Origin: an uncultured Clostridia bacterium
GTDB lineage: Bacteria; Bacillota; Clostridia; Oscillospirales; Ruminococcaceae
Assembly: GCA_947624745.1 (NCBI GenBank)
Contig: CANQLR010000021.1
Coordinates: 1-47,282 of the forward strand
Direction of reading: 5' to 3'
DNA: 47,282 bases
Shown: positions 24,493-32,287 of the stretch, piece after piece
Layout of the letters: every line of letters begins with the position of its first letter
Position numbering within the stretch: the stretch's first letter is position 1
Position numbers and translations under genes: made by a program
The notes under the pieces: generated by a model
What the model was told of the DNA's origin: nothing
The model's input: only the letters and a program-made list of their open reading frames with translations
Database searches by the model: none

Positions 24493-25067
24493 ACGGAAGC
24501 TTTTTCGCGCTCTGCTCGCGAATGAAATACATCGACCGCTGGGGGCTGATGAGAAACTCCCGCGAGGAAAACATCGCCGAGCACTCCCTCGAGGTCGCGA
24601 TGCTTACCCACCTTCTCTGCGAGCTTAAAAACCGCCGCTTCGGGGGCAGCGTCGACACCGACAAAGCCGTCATGCGGGCTTTATATCACGACGTTCCCGA
24701 GATCATCACCGGCGACATGCCCACCCCGGTCAAATATTACGACCCCGGCATCCGCGAGGCTTATAAAAGGGTCGAGGCGGCGGCGGTAGATAAGCTTTTG
24801 GACTGCATTCCCGAGGATCTTCGCGATGCCTACCGCCCGGTCCTCAACGAGCTTGACGGCGAGGAGGAGAAACTCGTCAAGGCAGCCGACAAAATTTCCG
24901 CACTGATAAAGTGCATTGAGGAGCGCCGAAGCGGCAACACCGACTTTTCGGAGGCCGAGGCCGCGACTCTTAAGAGCATAAAGGCGATGGGGCTTAAGGA
25001 GGCCGACGTCTTTTTAGAGGAGATCCTGCCGCTATACTTCCTGACCCTCGACGAGCAGACGGGATAA
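24489..25067 (+). CDS. yfbR: HD-domain 5'-deoxynucleotidase, YfbR type
   Basis: A 192-residue protein, close to YfbR's 199. It starts with GTG 24489, overlapping the previous stop by 4 bp (GTGA). The HD metal site is visible as EHSLEVAMLTHLL (His), LYHDVPEIITGDMPTPVKYY (His-Asp and the YfbR-specific TGDMPTPVKY), and LVKAADKISALIKC (Asp). YfbR dephosphorylates deoxynucleoside 5'-monophosphates (EC 3.1.3.89) and helps balance dNTP pools. It ends the pcrA operon, a sensible partner for DNA repair. Confidence 0.9.
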   Translation: MNGSFFALCSRMKYIDRWGLMRNSREENIAEHSLEVAMLTHLLCELKNRRFGGSVDTDKAVMRALYHDVPEIITGDMPTPVKYYDPGIREAYKRVEAAAVDKLLDCIPEDLRDAYRPVLNELDGEEEKLVKAADKISALIKCIEERRSGNTDFSEAEAATLKSIKAMGLKEADVFLEEILPLYFLTLDEQTG

Positions 25068-25102
25068 ATTACTGTCGGAAAAATTTTCATGCCCGTCCTC
25101 TA

Positions 25103-25131
25103 TTGCAAAGAGCGCGGGCAGATGATATAAT
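25103..25131 (+). promoter_or_regulatory. Promoter of CDF transporter gene
   Basis: TTGCAA (25103-25108), 17-nt spacer, TATAAT (25126-25131), 34 nt before the GTG start. Confidence 0.75.
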
Positions 25132-25164
25132 ATAGTAAGATCACATTTTGGGGGAGGCTTTACG

Positions 25165-26076
25165 GTGGACAGTTCCGACGAAAGATCCAAGCGCTCGAAA
25201 ACCGGCTTTGCCGCCGGCGTCTTCGGGATAGTATCGAACATCGCGGCTTTTGCGGTAAAAACCGCTGCGGGCGCGGCCGCGGGCAGCGTCACCGTCGTCG
25301 CCGACGCGGTAAACAGCCTTACCGACGCGGGCTCGTCCGTCCTGACGCTCATAGGCTTTAGGCTCGCCTCGAAGCCTGCTGACCGCGAGCACCCCTACGG
25401 CCACGCGAGATACGAGGACATAACCGCGCTCCTGATTTCGGTAATAATGCTTCTTGCGGGACTTATTTTTGCAAAAAACTCCGTTGAGAAGATAATCACC
25501 CCGACCCCGCTCGCCTTCGGGATCTGGACTTATGTCTCGCTTCTCTGCGCCATCGCGATAAAGCTCGCCCAGTGCGCCTATTATCTCAGCTGCGCGCAAA
25601 AGACCGACTCGGGTGCTTTGAAGGCCGCCGCGCAGGACTCGAAAAACGACGTCATCATAACCTCCTCGGTGCTTTTAAGCGTCATCGTCATGCACCGCTT
25701 CTCGGTGAATATCGACGGTTGGACGGGGCTTCTGGTCTCGCTCATAGTGATACGCTCCTCGGCGCTGACCTTAAAAAGCGCCATCAGCCCGATGCTCGGC
25801 TCCTCTCCTCCCGAGGAGATGATTAACGGGGTGGTCGAAATAATCTCGGAGCGCCCCGAGATCTTAGGCTATCACGACCTCGAGATACATAACTACGGCT
25901 CGGGCGTGAACTTCGGCTCGGTGCACTGCGAGGTCGACGGCGAGAGGAAGATAAAGGAAATTCACAGTGTTTTCGACGGCATAGAAAACGAGGTGCGCGA
26001 GCGGCTCGGCGTGGTGCTCACAATTCATGCCGACCCCGTCGCGGCGGAAACGGAGGACAGCGTTGAAAAGATTTAA
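25165..26076 (+). CDS. Cation diffusion facilitator, predicted manganese exporter
   Basis: A 303-residue CDF protein, GTG start at 25165 with GGGGGAGG upstream. It has six membrane segments and a C-terminal cytoplasmic ferredoxin-like domain (ISERPEILGYHDLEIHNYGSGVNFGSVHCEVDG, IHADPV). Site A is formed by Asn50 and Asp54 (NSLTD in helix 2) and Asp158 and Asp162 (DSKND in helix 5). Zinc exporters such as YiiP have Asp-Asp and His-Asp there; the Asn-Asp-Asp-Asp pattern is the hallmark of manganese CDFs such as MntE. Mn2+/H+ antiport out of the cell is therefore predicted. The following gene begins inside its last codons, so the two are probably translated together. Confidence 0.85.
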   Translation: MDSSDERSKRSKTGFAAGVFGIVSNIAAFAVKTAAGAAAGSVTVVADAVNSLTDAGSSVLTLIGFRLASKPADREHPYGHARYEDITALLISVIMLLAGLIFAKNSVEKIITPTPLAFGIWTYVSLLCAIAIKLAQCAYYLSCAQKTDSGALKAAAQDSKNDVIITSSVLLSVIVMHRFSVNIDGWTGLLVSLIVIRSSALTLKSAISPMLGSSPPEEMINGVVEIISERPEILGYHDLEIHNYGSGVNFGSVHCEVDGERKIKEIHSVFDGIENEVRERLGVVLTIHADPVAAETEDSVEKI

Positions 26077-27196
26077 AAAAGGCGATATCTGCCTTATCGG
26101 GATATTTCTGGCGCTTGTTCTGATCAACGCGCTCTCGTGGATTTCTACCGGCTTTTCGGACTTTTACGTCCAAAAGATCTACCCCGTCATAAGCGCCCCG
26201 TTCATCTTTTTAATGGGGCATATCGGCTTCTCTGTCGGTGAGATAATGATAATAATCTTCGTCCTGATGGCCGTGATAGGCATTCCCGCGGTGATAATCT
26301 TCGTCATCGTCAAGCGAAAGGACCCCAAGAAGACCAAAACGGTCCTTATCGGCTCGCTTCGGGTTTTAAGCTGGATCCTCGCCTATATCTTCGCGACCGA
26401 GACCCTCGGCTGCTTCGTGATGTATCACTGCACCACCTTCTCGGACAGATATTTCGAGCCCACCGAGCACACCGAGGAGCTTCTTTTAGACACCCTCGGG
26501 GCGTTCTCGCAGCGTATAGCCGATATCGAGCCGCGACTTACCCGCGACCAAGACGGCTACATAGTGCTTTCAAAAGACCCCGATGAGGACTGCAAGGAAG
26601 CTATGAAAAAGCTCGGCGAGGAGTACAGCCAGCTAAAAGGCTACTATCCGAACCCCAAGCGCATAATAAACTCCTTTTTCATGGCGCAGGAGGGGATAAT
26701 CGGGCTTTACATACCCTTCGCCTTCGAGGCGACATATAACCGCGACATTCAGCCCATCGCCGTCCCCGCGACGGTCTGCCACGAGCTTTCCCACCTTAAG
26801 GGGATAATCCAGGAAAACGAGGCGAGCTTCACCGCCGTCATCGCCTGCTTAAAATACGGCAGCGACGAGCTTAAATACTCGGCCTGCCTCGACGCGTTCT
26901 ACTATCTCTATAAAAACGCCCTCGAGCTCAAGGGCACCGACTATGAGGACAGGCTCTGGGAGGCGGTCGCCGTCGTGCCGCAGAACGTCTGGGACTATGA
27001 CATCGGCTCCTACCGCGCCGATTACTGGGAGAAAAACGCCGACAAGGAGATCATCCCGACCGAGACGGTAAGCGCGATATCCGACGCCTTCACCGAGGCG
27101 AATCTCACCATGAACGGTGTAAAGGACGGCATAAACGCCTATAACCGCGTGGTGGAGCTTCTGATGGACTACTACGCCTCGGGCGGTCAGGTTTAA
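26063..27196 (+). CDS. DUF3810 membrane protein with HExxH motif
   Basis: A 377-residue protein. The start is TTG 26063 (LKRFKKGDICLIGIFLALV), with GGAGGA 5 nt before it; it overlaps the CDF gene by 14 bp. Three membrane helices occupy the first ~125 residues, followed by an extracytoplasmic or cytoplasmic domain that contains CHELSHLKG with the zincin motif HELSH at 240-244 and a downstream Glu (QENEASF) as possible third ligand. This matches DUF3810, a family of putative membrane metalloproteases without a known substrate. Coupling to a metal exporter is of interest, but a direct link is only an inference. Confidence 0.85.
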   Translation: MKRFKKGDICLIGIFLALVLINALSWISTGFSDFYVQKIYPVISAPFIFLMGHIGFSVGEIMIIIFVLMAVIGIPAVIIFVIVKRKDPKKTKTVLIGSLRVLSWILAYIFATETLGCFVMYHCTTFSDRYFEPTEHTEELLLDTLGAFSQRIADIEPRLTRDQDGYIVLSKDPDEDCKEAMKKLGEEYSQLKGYYPNPKRIINSFFMAQEGIIGLYIPFAFEATYNRDIQPIAVPATVCHELSHLKGIIQENEASFTAVIACLKYGSDELKYSACLDAFYYLYKNALELKGTDYEDRLWEAVAVVPQNVWDYDIGSYRADYWEKNADKEIIPTETVSAISDAFTEANLTMNGVKDGINAYNRVVELLMDYYASGGQV

Positions 27197-27269
27197 GCTT
27201 AGGATATATCATTTTTTATAGCATTTTTTGCAAATCCGCTGCAACTTTTTGCAAAATTAGCTTTTAATG

Positions 27270-27298
27270 TTGACTTTTCTGTTCATTTGTGAGAAAAT
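27270..27298 (+). promoter_or_regulatory. Promoter of secreted repeat protein
   Basis: TTGACT (27270-27275), 17-nt spacer and GAAAAT (27293-27298), 42 nt before the start codon. Confidence 0.6.
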
Positions 27299-27339
27299 AA
27301 AAGCAGGGTAATTCCCTTGAATTTAAAGGAGGAATTTTT

Positions 27340-28041
27340 ATGAAAAAAATCATAGCCATGGCTGTTGCCCTCGTTATGGTACTTTCTCTCGGCGTTACCG
27401 TTTTTGCCGCCGACGAGTACGAGGCTAAGCTTATGTTCACCGCCAACGGCTGGTATCCGAGCCTTATGGCGAACGACGACCCCGCGCAGGATAACCGTCC
27501 GACCGTGACAGTTACCGGCGACGGCACCTACACCATCGAGACGTCCGACGCCGCCGGCACCGCAGGCGTTCTGATCTTCTGCATCGACTTCATCGGCATG
27601 CACGCCGATCATCCCGACGCCACCGTTACCCTCGACTCCATCGAGGTCGACGGCGAGGCCAAGGAATTCGACGCTTCCAAGATCCTCTACGGAGACATCG
27701 AGGAAAACGGCAACCTCAGAATCGAAGTCCGCAACGAATACGGCGCCACCAAGGACGACGCCCCCTTCAACGCGAACACCTTCATGGTAAAGGACACCCT
27801 TAAGGTAACCTTCACCGTTTCGGGTCTCGGGTCCGCCGAGGAGGAAGCCCCCGCCGAGGCCGAGACTACCGCCGAAGCCGAAGCTCCCGCAGAGGCAGAG
27901 GCCCCCGCAGAAGCCGAAGCTCCCGCCGAGGCTGAAGCTCCCGCCGAGACGACATCTGCCGCTCCTTCGACCGGCATAGCCTTCATTGCTATCCCCGCCG
28001 TAGCCGCTTTGGCAGCCATCGCGGTATCCAAGAAGCACTAA
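27340..28041 (+). CDS. Secreted Ala/Glu/Pro-repeat surface protein
   Basis: A 233-residue protein beginning with a clear signal peptide (MKKIIAMAVALVMVLSLGVTVFAA, cleavage after VFA-A). Residues ~27-165 form a beta-rich domain (TVTVTGDGTYTIET, GVLIFCIDFIGMHADHP, VTLDSIEVDGEAKEF) of the kind seen in cellulosome-like or dockerin-associated clostridial surface proteins. A low-complexity linker of repeated AEAEAPAE units follows (~167-205). The C-terminus is a hydrophobic helix (IAFIAIPAVAALAAIAV) ending in KKH and preceded by APSTG, which looks like a degenerate sortase signal. No function is assigned. It has its own promoter, an AAAGGAGG ribosome site and a strong terminator. Confidence 0.8.
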   Translation: MKKIIAMAVALVMVLSLGVTVFAADEYEAKLMFTANGWYPSLMANDDPAQDNRPTVTVTGDGTYTIETSDAAGTAGVLIFCIDFIGMHADHPDATVTLDSIEVDGEAKEFDASKILYGDIEENGNLRIEVRNEYGATKDDAPFNANTFMVKDTLKVTFTVSGLGSAEEEAPAEAETTAEAEAPAEAEAPAEAEAPAEAEAPAETTSAAPSTGIAFIAIPAVAALAAIAVSKKH

Positions 28042-28055
28042 ACAAAATTAAGCGT

Positions 28056-28083
28056 AAAAGCCCTCTTTAACGGAGGGCTTTTT
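28056..28083 (+). terminator. Terminator after secreted repeat protein
   Basis: AAGCCCTC and GAGGGCTT pair around a 7-nt loop, followed by T residues. Confidence 0.85.
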
Positions 28084-28111
28084 GCCTATTCGGACAAATT
28101 CGGAGGAAAAT

Positions 28112-29299
28112 ATGTATAGTCTAAAAAAGGAGCTTGAGGAGCTCATAAGGTTCGAGGTCGAAAACAGAAAATTCTCCTCGGGCGCGAACATTCTGGTCAT
28201 CAAGGACGGCAAGGAGCTCGCCTACGCCGAATACGGCTGGCGCGACCTTGAAAACAAAATTCCCTTTTCCCGCGACACGATAGTTCGGCTCTATTCGATG
28301 TCGAAGCCGATAACCGCGGCGGCGGTGATGATACTTGTGGATCGGGGTCAGCTCGACCTCGCGGACTGCCTTTGCTGGACGATGCCGGGCTGGAGCGAGG
28401 CGTATTATCTCGCCCCCGACGGCAGCAGGGTCAAATCGGGCAGCCAGATAATGATAAAGGACCTTATGAATATGACCTCGGGCCTGCCGTATCCCGGCGG
28501 CGAGGGGAGCTCATTGCAGGTCGCGGAGATCTTCACCGAGCTTGACCGCAGGCTCAAAACCGACGACCCGATGAGCACCGGCGAGCTTGTAAGGCGGCTC
28601 GGCAAGGTCGACCTTTGCTTCGCGCCGGGCGAGAGGTTCATGTACGGCACCTCGGCCGACGTTCTCGGGGGAGTGATCGAAAACGTCACCGGCATGAGCT
28701 TCGGCGAATTTCTCAAAAAGAACATCTTCGACCCCCTCGGGATGTGCGACACCGGCTTCTGGGTCCCCGAGGAGAAGCGCCAAAGGCTCGCCAAGGTCTA
28801 CCGCACGAATTACGCCGAGTGGCGAGTCGAGCACTGCCCGACGAACCACCTCGGCATAGATTACGAATTGAGCCGCGAGCCCGCGTTCCAGTCGGGCGGC
28901 GCGGGGCTGGTCTCGACGCTCGACGATTACGCGAAATTCGCGGCGATGCTCCTCGGCGGGGGAGAGCTGAACGGCGTTCGGGTTCTATCCGAGGCCGCTG
29001 TCAGGTATATGACCTCCCCGAGCCTCACCGACAGGCAGAGGCAGACCCTTGATTGGGCGGGGCTTCAGGGCTACAGCTACGGGAACCTGATGAGAAACCT
29101 CGTCGACCCGGGCCAGGCGGTCACGATGAGCGAAAAAGGGGAGTACGGCTGGGACGGCTGGCTCGGCTGCTACTTCGCGAATTTCCCAAGCAGCAATATG
29201 ACGATCCTCCTCGGCACCCAGCGCACCGACTGCGGCACCTCCGCCCTCTCAAGAAAAACGGTCAATGTCGTGAGAAGAGCAATAGGGGAGGGGAGGTAA
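28112..29299 (+). CDS. Serine hydrolase, class C beta-lactamase fold
   Basis: A 395-residue protein; start ATG 28112 (MYSLKKELEELI) with CGGAGG 6 nt upstream. The catalytic SxxK is SMSK (Ser62-Lys65) in LYSMSKPITAAAV, the second motif is the Tyr of MYGTSADVLGGVIE, and the third strand region is YGWDGWLGCYF in place of H-x-G. No signal peptide is present, so it should be cytoplasmic, which argues for an esterase or peptidase, not an antibiotic-degrading lactamase. The family (PF00144) covers EstB esterases, D-aminopeptidases and related enzymes; the substrate cannot be predicted. It stands alone after a terminator. Confidence 0.85.
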   Translation: MYSLKKELEELIRFEVENRKFSSGANILVIKDGKELAYAEYGWRDLENKIPFSRDTIVRLYSMSKPITAAAVMILVDRGQLDLADCLCWTMPGWSEAYYLAPDGSRVKSGSQIMIKDLMNMTSGLPYPGGEGSSLQVAEIFTELDRRLKTDDPMSTGELVRRLGKVDLCFAPGERFMYGTSADVLGGVIENVTGMSFGEFLKKNIFDPLGMCDTGFWVPEEKRQRLAKVYRTNYAEWRVEHCPTNHLGIDYELSREPAFQSGGAGLVSTLDDYAKFAAMLLGGGELNGVRVLSEAAVRYMTSPSLTDRQRQTLDWAGLQGYSYGNLMRNLVDPGQAVTMSEKGEYGWDGWLGCYFANFPSSNMTILLGTQRTDCGTSALSRKTVNVVRRAIGEGR

Positions 29300-29367
29300 G
29301 CCTCTCCCATACGGGTAACCTACTTAAATAATTTTGGGAGCGTTACGGTAAAATTTTCGGGAGGCTC

Positions 29368-29396
29368 TTGACTTTTTCGGCATAATTGCGTATAAT
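29368..29396 (+). promoter_or_regulatory. Promoter of the toxin-antitoxin pair
   Basis: TTGACT (29368-29373), 17-nt spacer, TATAAT (29391-29396), 44 nt before the antitoxin start. Confidence 0.8.
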
Positions 29397-29439
29397 AATA
29401 TTGTAAGAAATTCAGAATTTCCGAAAAGGAGTGATAATT

Positions 29440-29697
29440 ATGCTGGCAGAGATCAGAGGGCGCTCGCAGATCACGATACCCGCCGAAATAATAAAAAGCC
29501 TCGGGATATCGGAGGGCGATAAATTCGAGGTCATCGAGAAGGACGGCGGCATATTCCTGTGCCCCGTGGTCGTGTATCCGAAAGACAAGCTTGTTAGGAT
29601 CGCGAAGATCATCAAGGAGTCCGAGACCGATCCCAAGGCGCAGAAGGTATTTGACAGCGTAGAGGATCTGTTTGCAGATATGGGAATAGATGTATAA
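29440..29697 (+). CDS. AbrB/MazE-type antitoxin
   Basis: An 85-residue protein, start ATG 29440 with AAAAGGAG upstream. Residues ~1-47 are an AbrB swapped-hairpin domain: LAEIRGRSQITIPAEIIKSLGISEGDKFEVIEKDGGIFL. The acidic C-terminal half (IIKESETDPKAQKVFDSVEDLFADMGI) is the expected toxin-wrapping tail. It overlaps the RelE-type gene downstream by 8 bp. The pair forms a type II toxin-antitoxin module in which the antitoxin neutralises the toxin and represses the promoter. Confidence 0.85.
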   Translation: MLAEIRGRSQITIPAEIIKSLGISEGDKFEVIEKDGGIFLCPVVVYPKDKLVRIAKIIKESETDPKAQKVFDSVEDLFADMGIDV

Positions 29698-29953
29698 GTT
29701 AAAATATACCAAGGCCTTTGAAAAGGACCTCAGATCGCTTTCCCAAAAAGAGCAGAAGGCGGCGGCGCAGAAGCTGAAGATATTGACCGAGGATCCGTTT
29801 TACCCGTCTCTGCGCGCCAAAAAGGTGCAGGGCTTGAAAAACGTGTTTGAAATGAGCGTGAATATGGATATACGGATCCTGTGGAAATATGATGAAGGTG
29901 TAATTATCCTGCTTCTGGACGTAGGACATCATAAGGATATTTTAGGAGTGTAA
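29690..29953 (+). CDS. RelE/YafQ-type mRNA interferase toxin
   Basis: An 87-residue basic protein starting at ATG 29690 inside the last codons of the antitoxin (8-bp overlap). It has the RelE/ParE fold pattern: YKLKYTKAFEKDLRSLSQKEQ helix pair, the central VQGLKNVFEMSVNMDIRILWKYD strands, and the C-terminal LLLDVGHHKDI, whose His and Lys/Arg residues are typical of YafQ/RelE ribosome-dependent nucleases. Most relatives cut mRNA in the ribosomal A site. AbrB-type antitoxins with RelE-type toxins are a known combination. Confidence 0.85.
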   Translation: MYKLKYTKAFEKDLRSLSQKEQKAAAQKLKILTEDPFYPSLRAKKVQGLKNVFEMSVNMDIRILWKYDEGVIILLLDVGHHKDILGV

Positions 29954-30014
29954 TTCGGCAGAGGTGCAAAGTGACGTTGAAACATTAGACCAAGTAAAAA
30001 TGGCACAGGTTAAA

Positions 30015-30179
30015 GGGTCCCCGCGAAATACGTGGATTTCGTGGGGAGTATGCCGGTAACAGTAAGCTTCGCTTCTGTCGACGCAGTGAATGAGTGACGG
30101 CATAAACAGTTATAAAAATGCCGTCGCGAACGATACGAAGTCCGCGACGGCGTGGTCTGAGCGACGGGACTTGTAACCC
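30015..30179 (-). repeat. Duplicated tRNA-Pro 3' segment, copy 1 (partial tRNA)
   Basis: Nearly identical (about 90% by eye) to 30381-30547. It contains the 3' end of a tRNA-Pro (T arm, acceptor strand and CCA, at 30153-30179 on the minus strand), its terminator, a long TATGCCG/CGGCATA hairpin and a CCCCGCGAAAT/ATTTCGTGGGG hairpin. The 5' two thirds of the tRNA are absent. The stretch 30180-30380 between copies holds no gene I can support. Confidence 0.8.
30114..30151 (-). terminator. Terminator in copy 1 of duplicated segment
   Basis: GCCGTCGCG and CGCGACGGC pair around a 14-nt loop and are followed by ATTTTTAT on the minus strand. Confidence 0.7.
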
Positions 30180-30350
30180 TAACGTAAGCGCCGCTTTCAA
30201 CCGCTCGGCTTCCCTCGCGATAGCGTACCGCTTCGGTCGCCTTGCGGGAAAGCGGTCGCTTCCGTACGAAGCCAAAGCGCCCGAACCTTCTGCAAAAAGT
30301 GAATCTCCGTTGCGCTTTGACGTGGTTTCTCACCCACCACATATACACAA

Positions 30351-30374
30351 ATAAAAAAGGACACTGATGTGTCC
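30351..30374 (-). terminator. Second hairpin terminator downstream of tRNA-Pro
   Basis: On the minus strand GGACAC-ATCA-GTGTCC is followed by TTTTTTAT. It lies between the two duplicated segments. Confidence 0.7.
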
Positions 30375-30380
30375 CCAAGG

Positions 30381-30547
30381 GGGCCCCGCGAAATCCGTGG
30401 ATTTCGTGGGGAGTATGCCGGTAACAGTAAGCTTCGCTTCTGTCGACGAAGTGAATGAGCGACGGCATATATTCGGTTATAAAAAATGCCGTCGCGAACG
30501 ATACGAAGTCCGCGACGGCGTGGTCTGAGTGACGGGACTTGAACCCA
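30381..30547 (-). repeat. Duplicated tRNA-Pro 3' segment, copy 2
   Basis: Matches 30015-30179 in the same orientation. This copy begins with the 3' end of the complete tRNA-Pro and carries its functional terminator and two further hairpins. Confidence 0.8.
30481..30519 (-). terminator. Terminator of tRNA-Pro
   Basis: GCCGTCGCG/CGCGACGGC stem followed by ATTTTTTAT on the minus strand, starting 2 nt after the CCA end. Confidence 0.85.
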
Positions 30548-30597
30548 CGGCCTCTACCACCCCAAGGTAGCGCTCTACCAAGCTGAGCTACACCCAG
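30521..30597 (-). tRNA. tRNA-Pro (anticodon GGG)
   Basis: The minus strand folds into a cloverleaf: acceptor CTGGGTG/CACTCAG (with a wobble pair), D arm GCTCAGCTTGGTAGAGC, anticodon stem CTACC/GGTAG around loop TTGGGGT, giving anticodon GGG, and T loop TTCAAGT with stem GTGGG/CCCGT. Discriminator A and an encoded CCA follow. It has its own promoter (30628-30656) and terminator, and diverges from the glycosyltransferase gene. Confidence 0.92.
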
Positions 30598-30627
30598 AAA
30601 TTCTCGGCGCTTTTAACGCCGCAAATC

Positions 30628-30656
30628 ATTGTACCACATCTCCGCGAAAAATGCAA
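30628..30656 (-). promoter_or_regulatory. Promoter of tRNA-Pro
   Basis: On the minus strand TTGCAT (30651-30656), 17-nt spacer, TACAAT (30628-30633), 30 nt before the tRNA 5' end. Confidence 0.75.
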
Positions 30657-30690
30657 GCCCTTTTTTGAAAAAAATTTAATTTTTTTGTGA

Positions 30691-30719
30691 TTGCGCTTTC
30701 CCGACAAAAGTGTTATAAT
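30691..30719 (+). promoter_or_regulatory. Promoter of glycosyltransferase-HTH gene
   Basis: TTGCGC (30691-30696), 17-nt spacer, TATAAT (30714-30719), 52 nt before the start codon. Confidence 0.75.
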
Positions 30720-30771
30720 TAGTTTAAAGGTTTTGGGGAGTTTCACTACCTCCCCCGAGAAAGGAGCAGCT

Positions 30772-32115
30772 ATGAAAGCGTTAATACTGACCTGCAACAC
30801 GGGGCAGGGACACAACTCGGTCTCCGCCGCCGTTATAAATGAGCTTGAAAAAAGGGGAGTGCCCGCCGAGACCGCCGATTCGCTGGCGTTTGTTTCGGAG
30901 TGGGCGTCAAAGACGGTCTGCGAGTGGCACACGCGGCTCTACCGCTATTTCCCGAAGGCCTCGGGGCAGGGCTACAGCTTCATCGAGCAGCACCCCGAGC
31001 TTTTCGACGCGCGCTCGCCGATCCACAGGATACTGAACCTCGGGGTCGACCGCCTTTATTCCTATATTTCGGAGGGAGGGTTCGACGTCGTCATCTGTCC
31101 GCACGTCATTTCGGGGCTTATGCTGACCGAGATGATGCGCCAGTACCCCGAGGCAAGGCTTCGCACGGCGTTTATCGCGACCGACTACACCTGCTCGCCG
31201 ATGGCTGAGGAGAGCTGCCTCGACCTGTATTTTATCCCCGACAAGTCGCTCATCCCCGAGTTTGAGGCGATAGGCGTGCCGAAGGAAAAAATTAGGGTGA
31301 TCGACGGCATACCCGTCCGGGGCGTGTTCTATAACACCGTCCCCAAGGGCGAGGCCAAGCGCGCCCTCGGCCTTTCGGAAAATTCTCCGCACGTTCTGAT
31401 GATGTTCGGCTCGATGGGCTGCGGGAATATCCCCGAGCTGACGGCTTTAATAAGCGACAGCCTTCCCGACGGCGCGGCCCTCACCGTCGTCTGCGGCACA
31501 AACACCGCCGTCAAAGATAAGCTCGGGCGTGAGCTTCCGGGGAGGAAAAACCTGCGTATAGAGGGCTTTGTGAAGGACGTTCCCGCGCTGATGGACTCGG
31601 CCGACCTGTTTATTACGAAGCCGGGCGGGCTGTCGACCGCCGAGGCCGCAGTAAAGCGCCTGCCGATGCTTTTGGACAACGCGGTCTCTGGCTGCGAGCA
31701 GTATAACCTCGAATTTTTCTGCAAAATAGGCGCCGCCGTCACCGCCGCGGGGGAGCGGGAGATCGCCGAGCTCTGCATAAATCTCCTGAACAGCCCCGAG
31801 ACGCTTTTACGAATGCACGAAGCCCTTTGGCCGAGGCAGAACGCCGCCTCGCAGCTCTGCGACGAGCTTTTGAATGATTGCGGCGAGATATCCGCGCCCG
31901 AGCCGATAGCTAACGATATTAAATACTGGCGGGAGCGCACCGGGCTTTCGCAGTCCTCTGTGTCGAAAATCTTGGGGATCCCCGAGGCGACCCTTCAAAG
32001 CTGGGAGAGCGGCGAGTCGTCTCCTCCGCCGTATTTCAAGCGCCTTCTGACCGCCGAATTCAAGCGGATCGAGAGAAGGATCAAGCGCGCGGAAGAGCAG
32101 AATAACAAACATTGA
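30772..32115 (+). CDS. MGDG synthase/UgtP-type glycosyltransferase fused to a C-terminal HTH
   Basis: A 447-residue protein; ATG 30772 with AAAGGAG upstream (the longer frame starts inside the promoter). Residues ~1-170 are an MGDG_synth N-terminal domain ([25 protein letters not shown] with the lipid-acceptor GHNSVS loop; [28 protein letters not shown]). Residues ~190-370 are a GT28 C-terminal domain with nucleotide-binding [16 protein letters not shown], and the sugar-nucleotide site [21 protein letters not shown]. The enzyme should move a sugar from a UDP-sugar onto diacylglycerol at the inner membrane face, making glycolipid anchors. After that, residues ~378-447 form an XRE-type helix-turn-helix ([30 protein letters not shown]) with a basic tail, unusual for this family. 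Whether it binds DNA is unknown. Confidence 0.8.
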   Translation: MKALILTCNTGQGHNSVSAAVINELEKRGVPAETADSLAFVSEWASKTVCEWHTRLYRYFPKASGQGYSFIEQHPELFDARSPIHRILNLGVDRLYSYISEGGFDVVICPHVISGLMLTEMMRQYPEARLRTAFIATDYTCSPMAEESCLDLYFIPDKSLIPEFEAIGVPKEKIRVIDGIPVRGVFYNTVPKGEAKRALGLSENSPHVLMMFGSMGCGNIPELTALISDSLPDGAALTVVCGTNTAVKDKLGRELPGRKNLRIEGFVKDVPALMDSADLFITKPGGLSTAEAAVKRLPMLLDNAVSGCEQYNLEFFCKIGAAVTAAGEREIAELCINLLNSPETLLRMHEALWPRQNAASQLCDELLNDCGEISAPEPIANDIKYWRERTGLSQSSVSKILGIPEATLQSWESGESSPPPYFKRLLTAEFKRIERRIKRAEEQNNKH

Positions 32116-32287
32116 GCCGGAACGCGGCATGCCCGGGCGAAAACGCCCCGCCGATTTTCCCTGTTATCGCCAAAATTCCCGACGTATAGCGCCACCCGCC
32201 TCCTTCGGACATACAATGCTAATGCGGGCCTGTATAAAGCCTCTCGAAACAGGCAACACTATCAGCATAAACCAAAGGAGGTCCCAA

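Noticed and set aside
25068-25164. Additional gene between yfbR and the CDF gene
   Set aside because: Only a promoter is present; no frame with a ribosome site fits.
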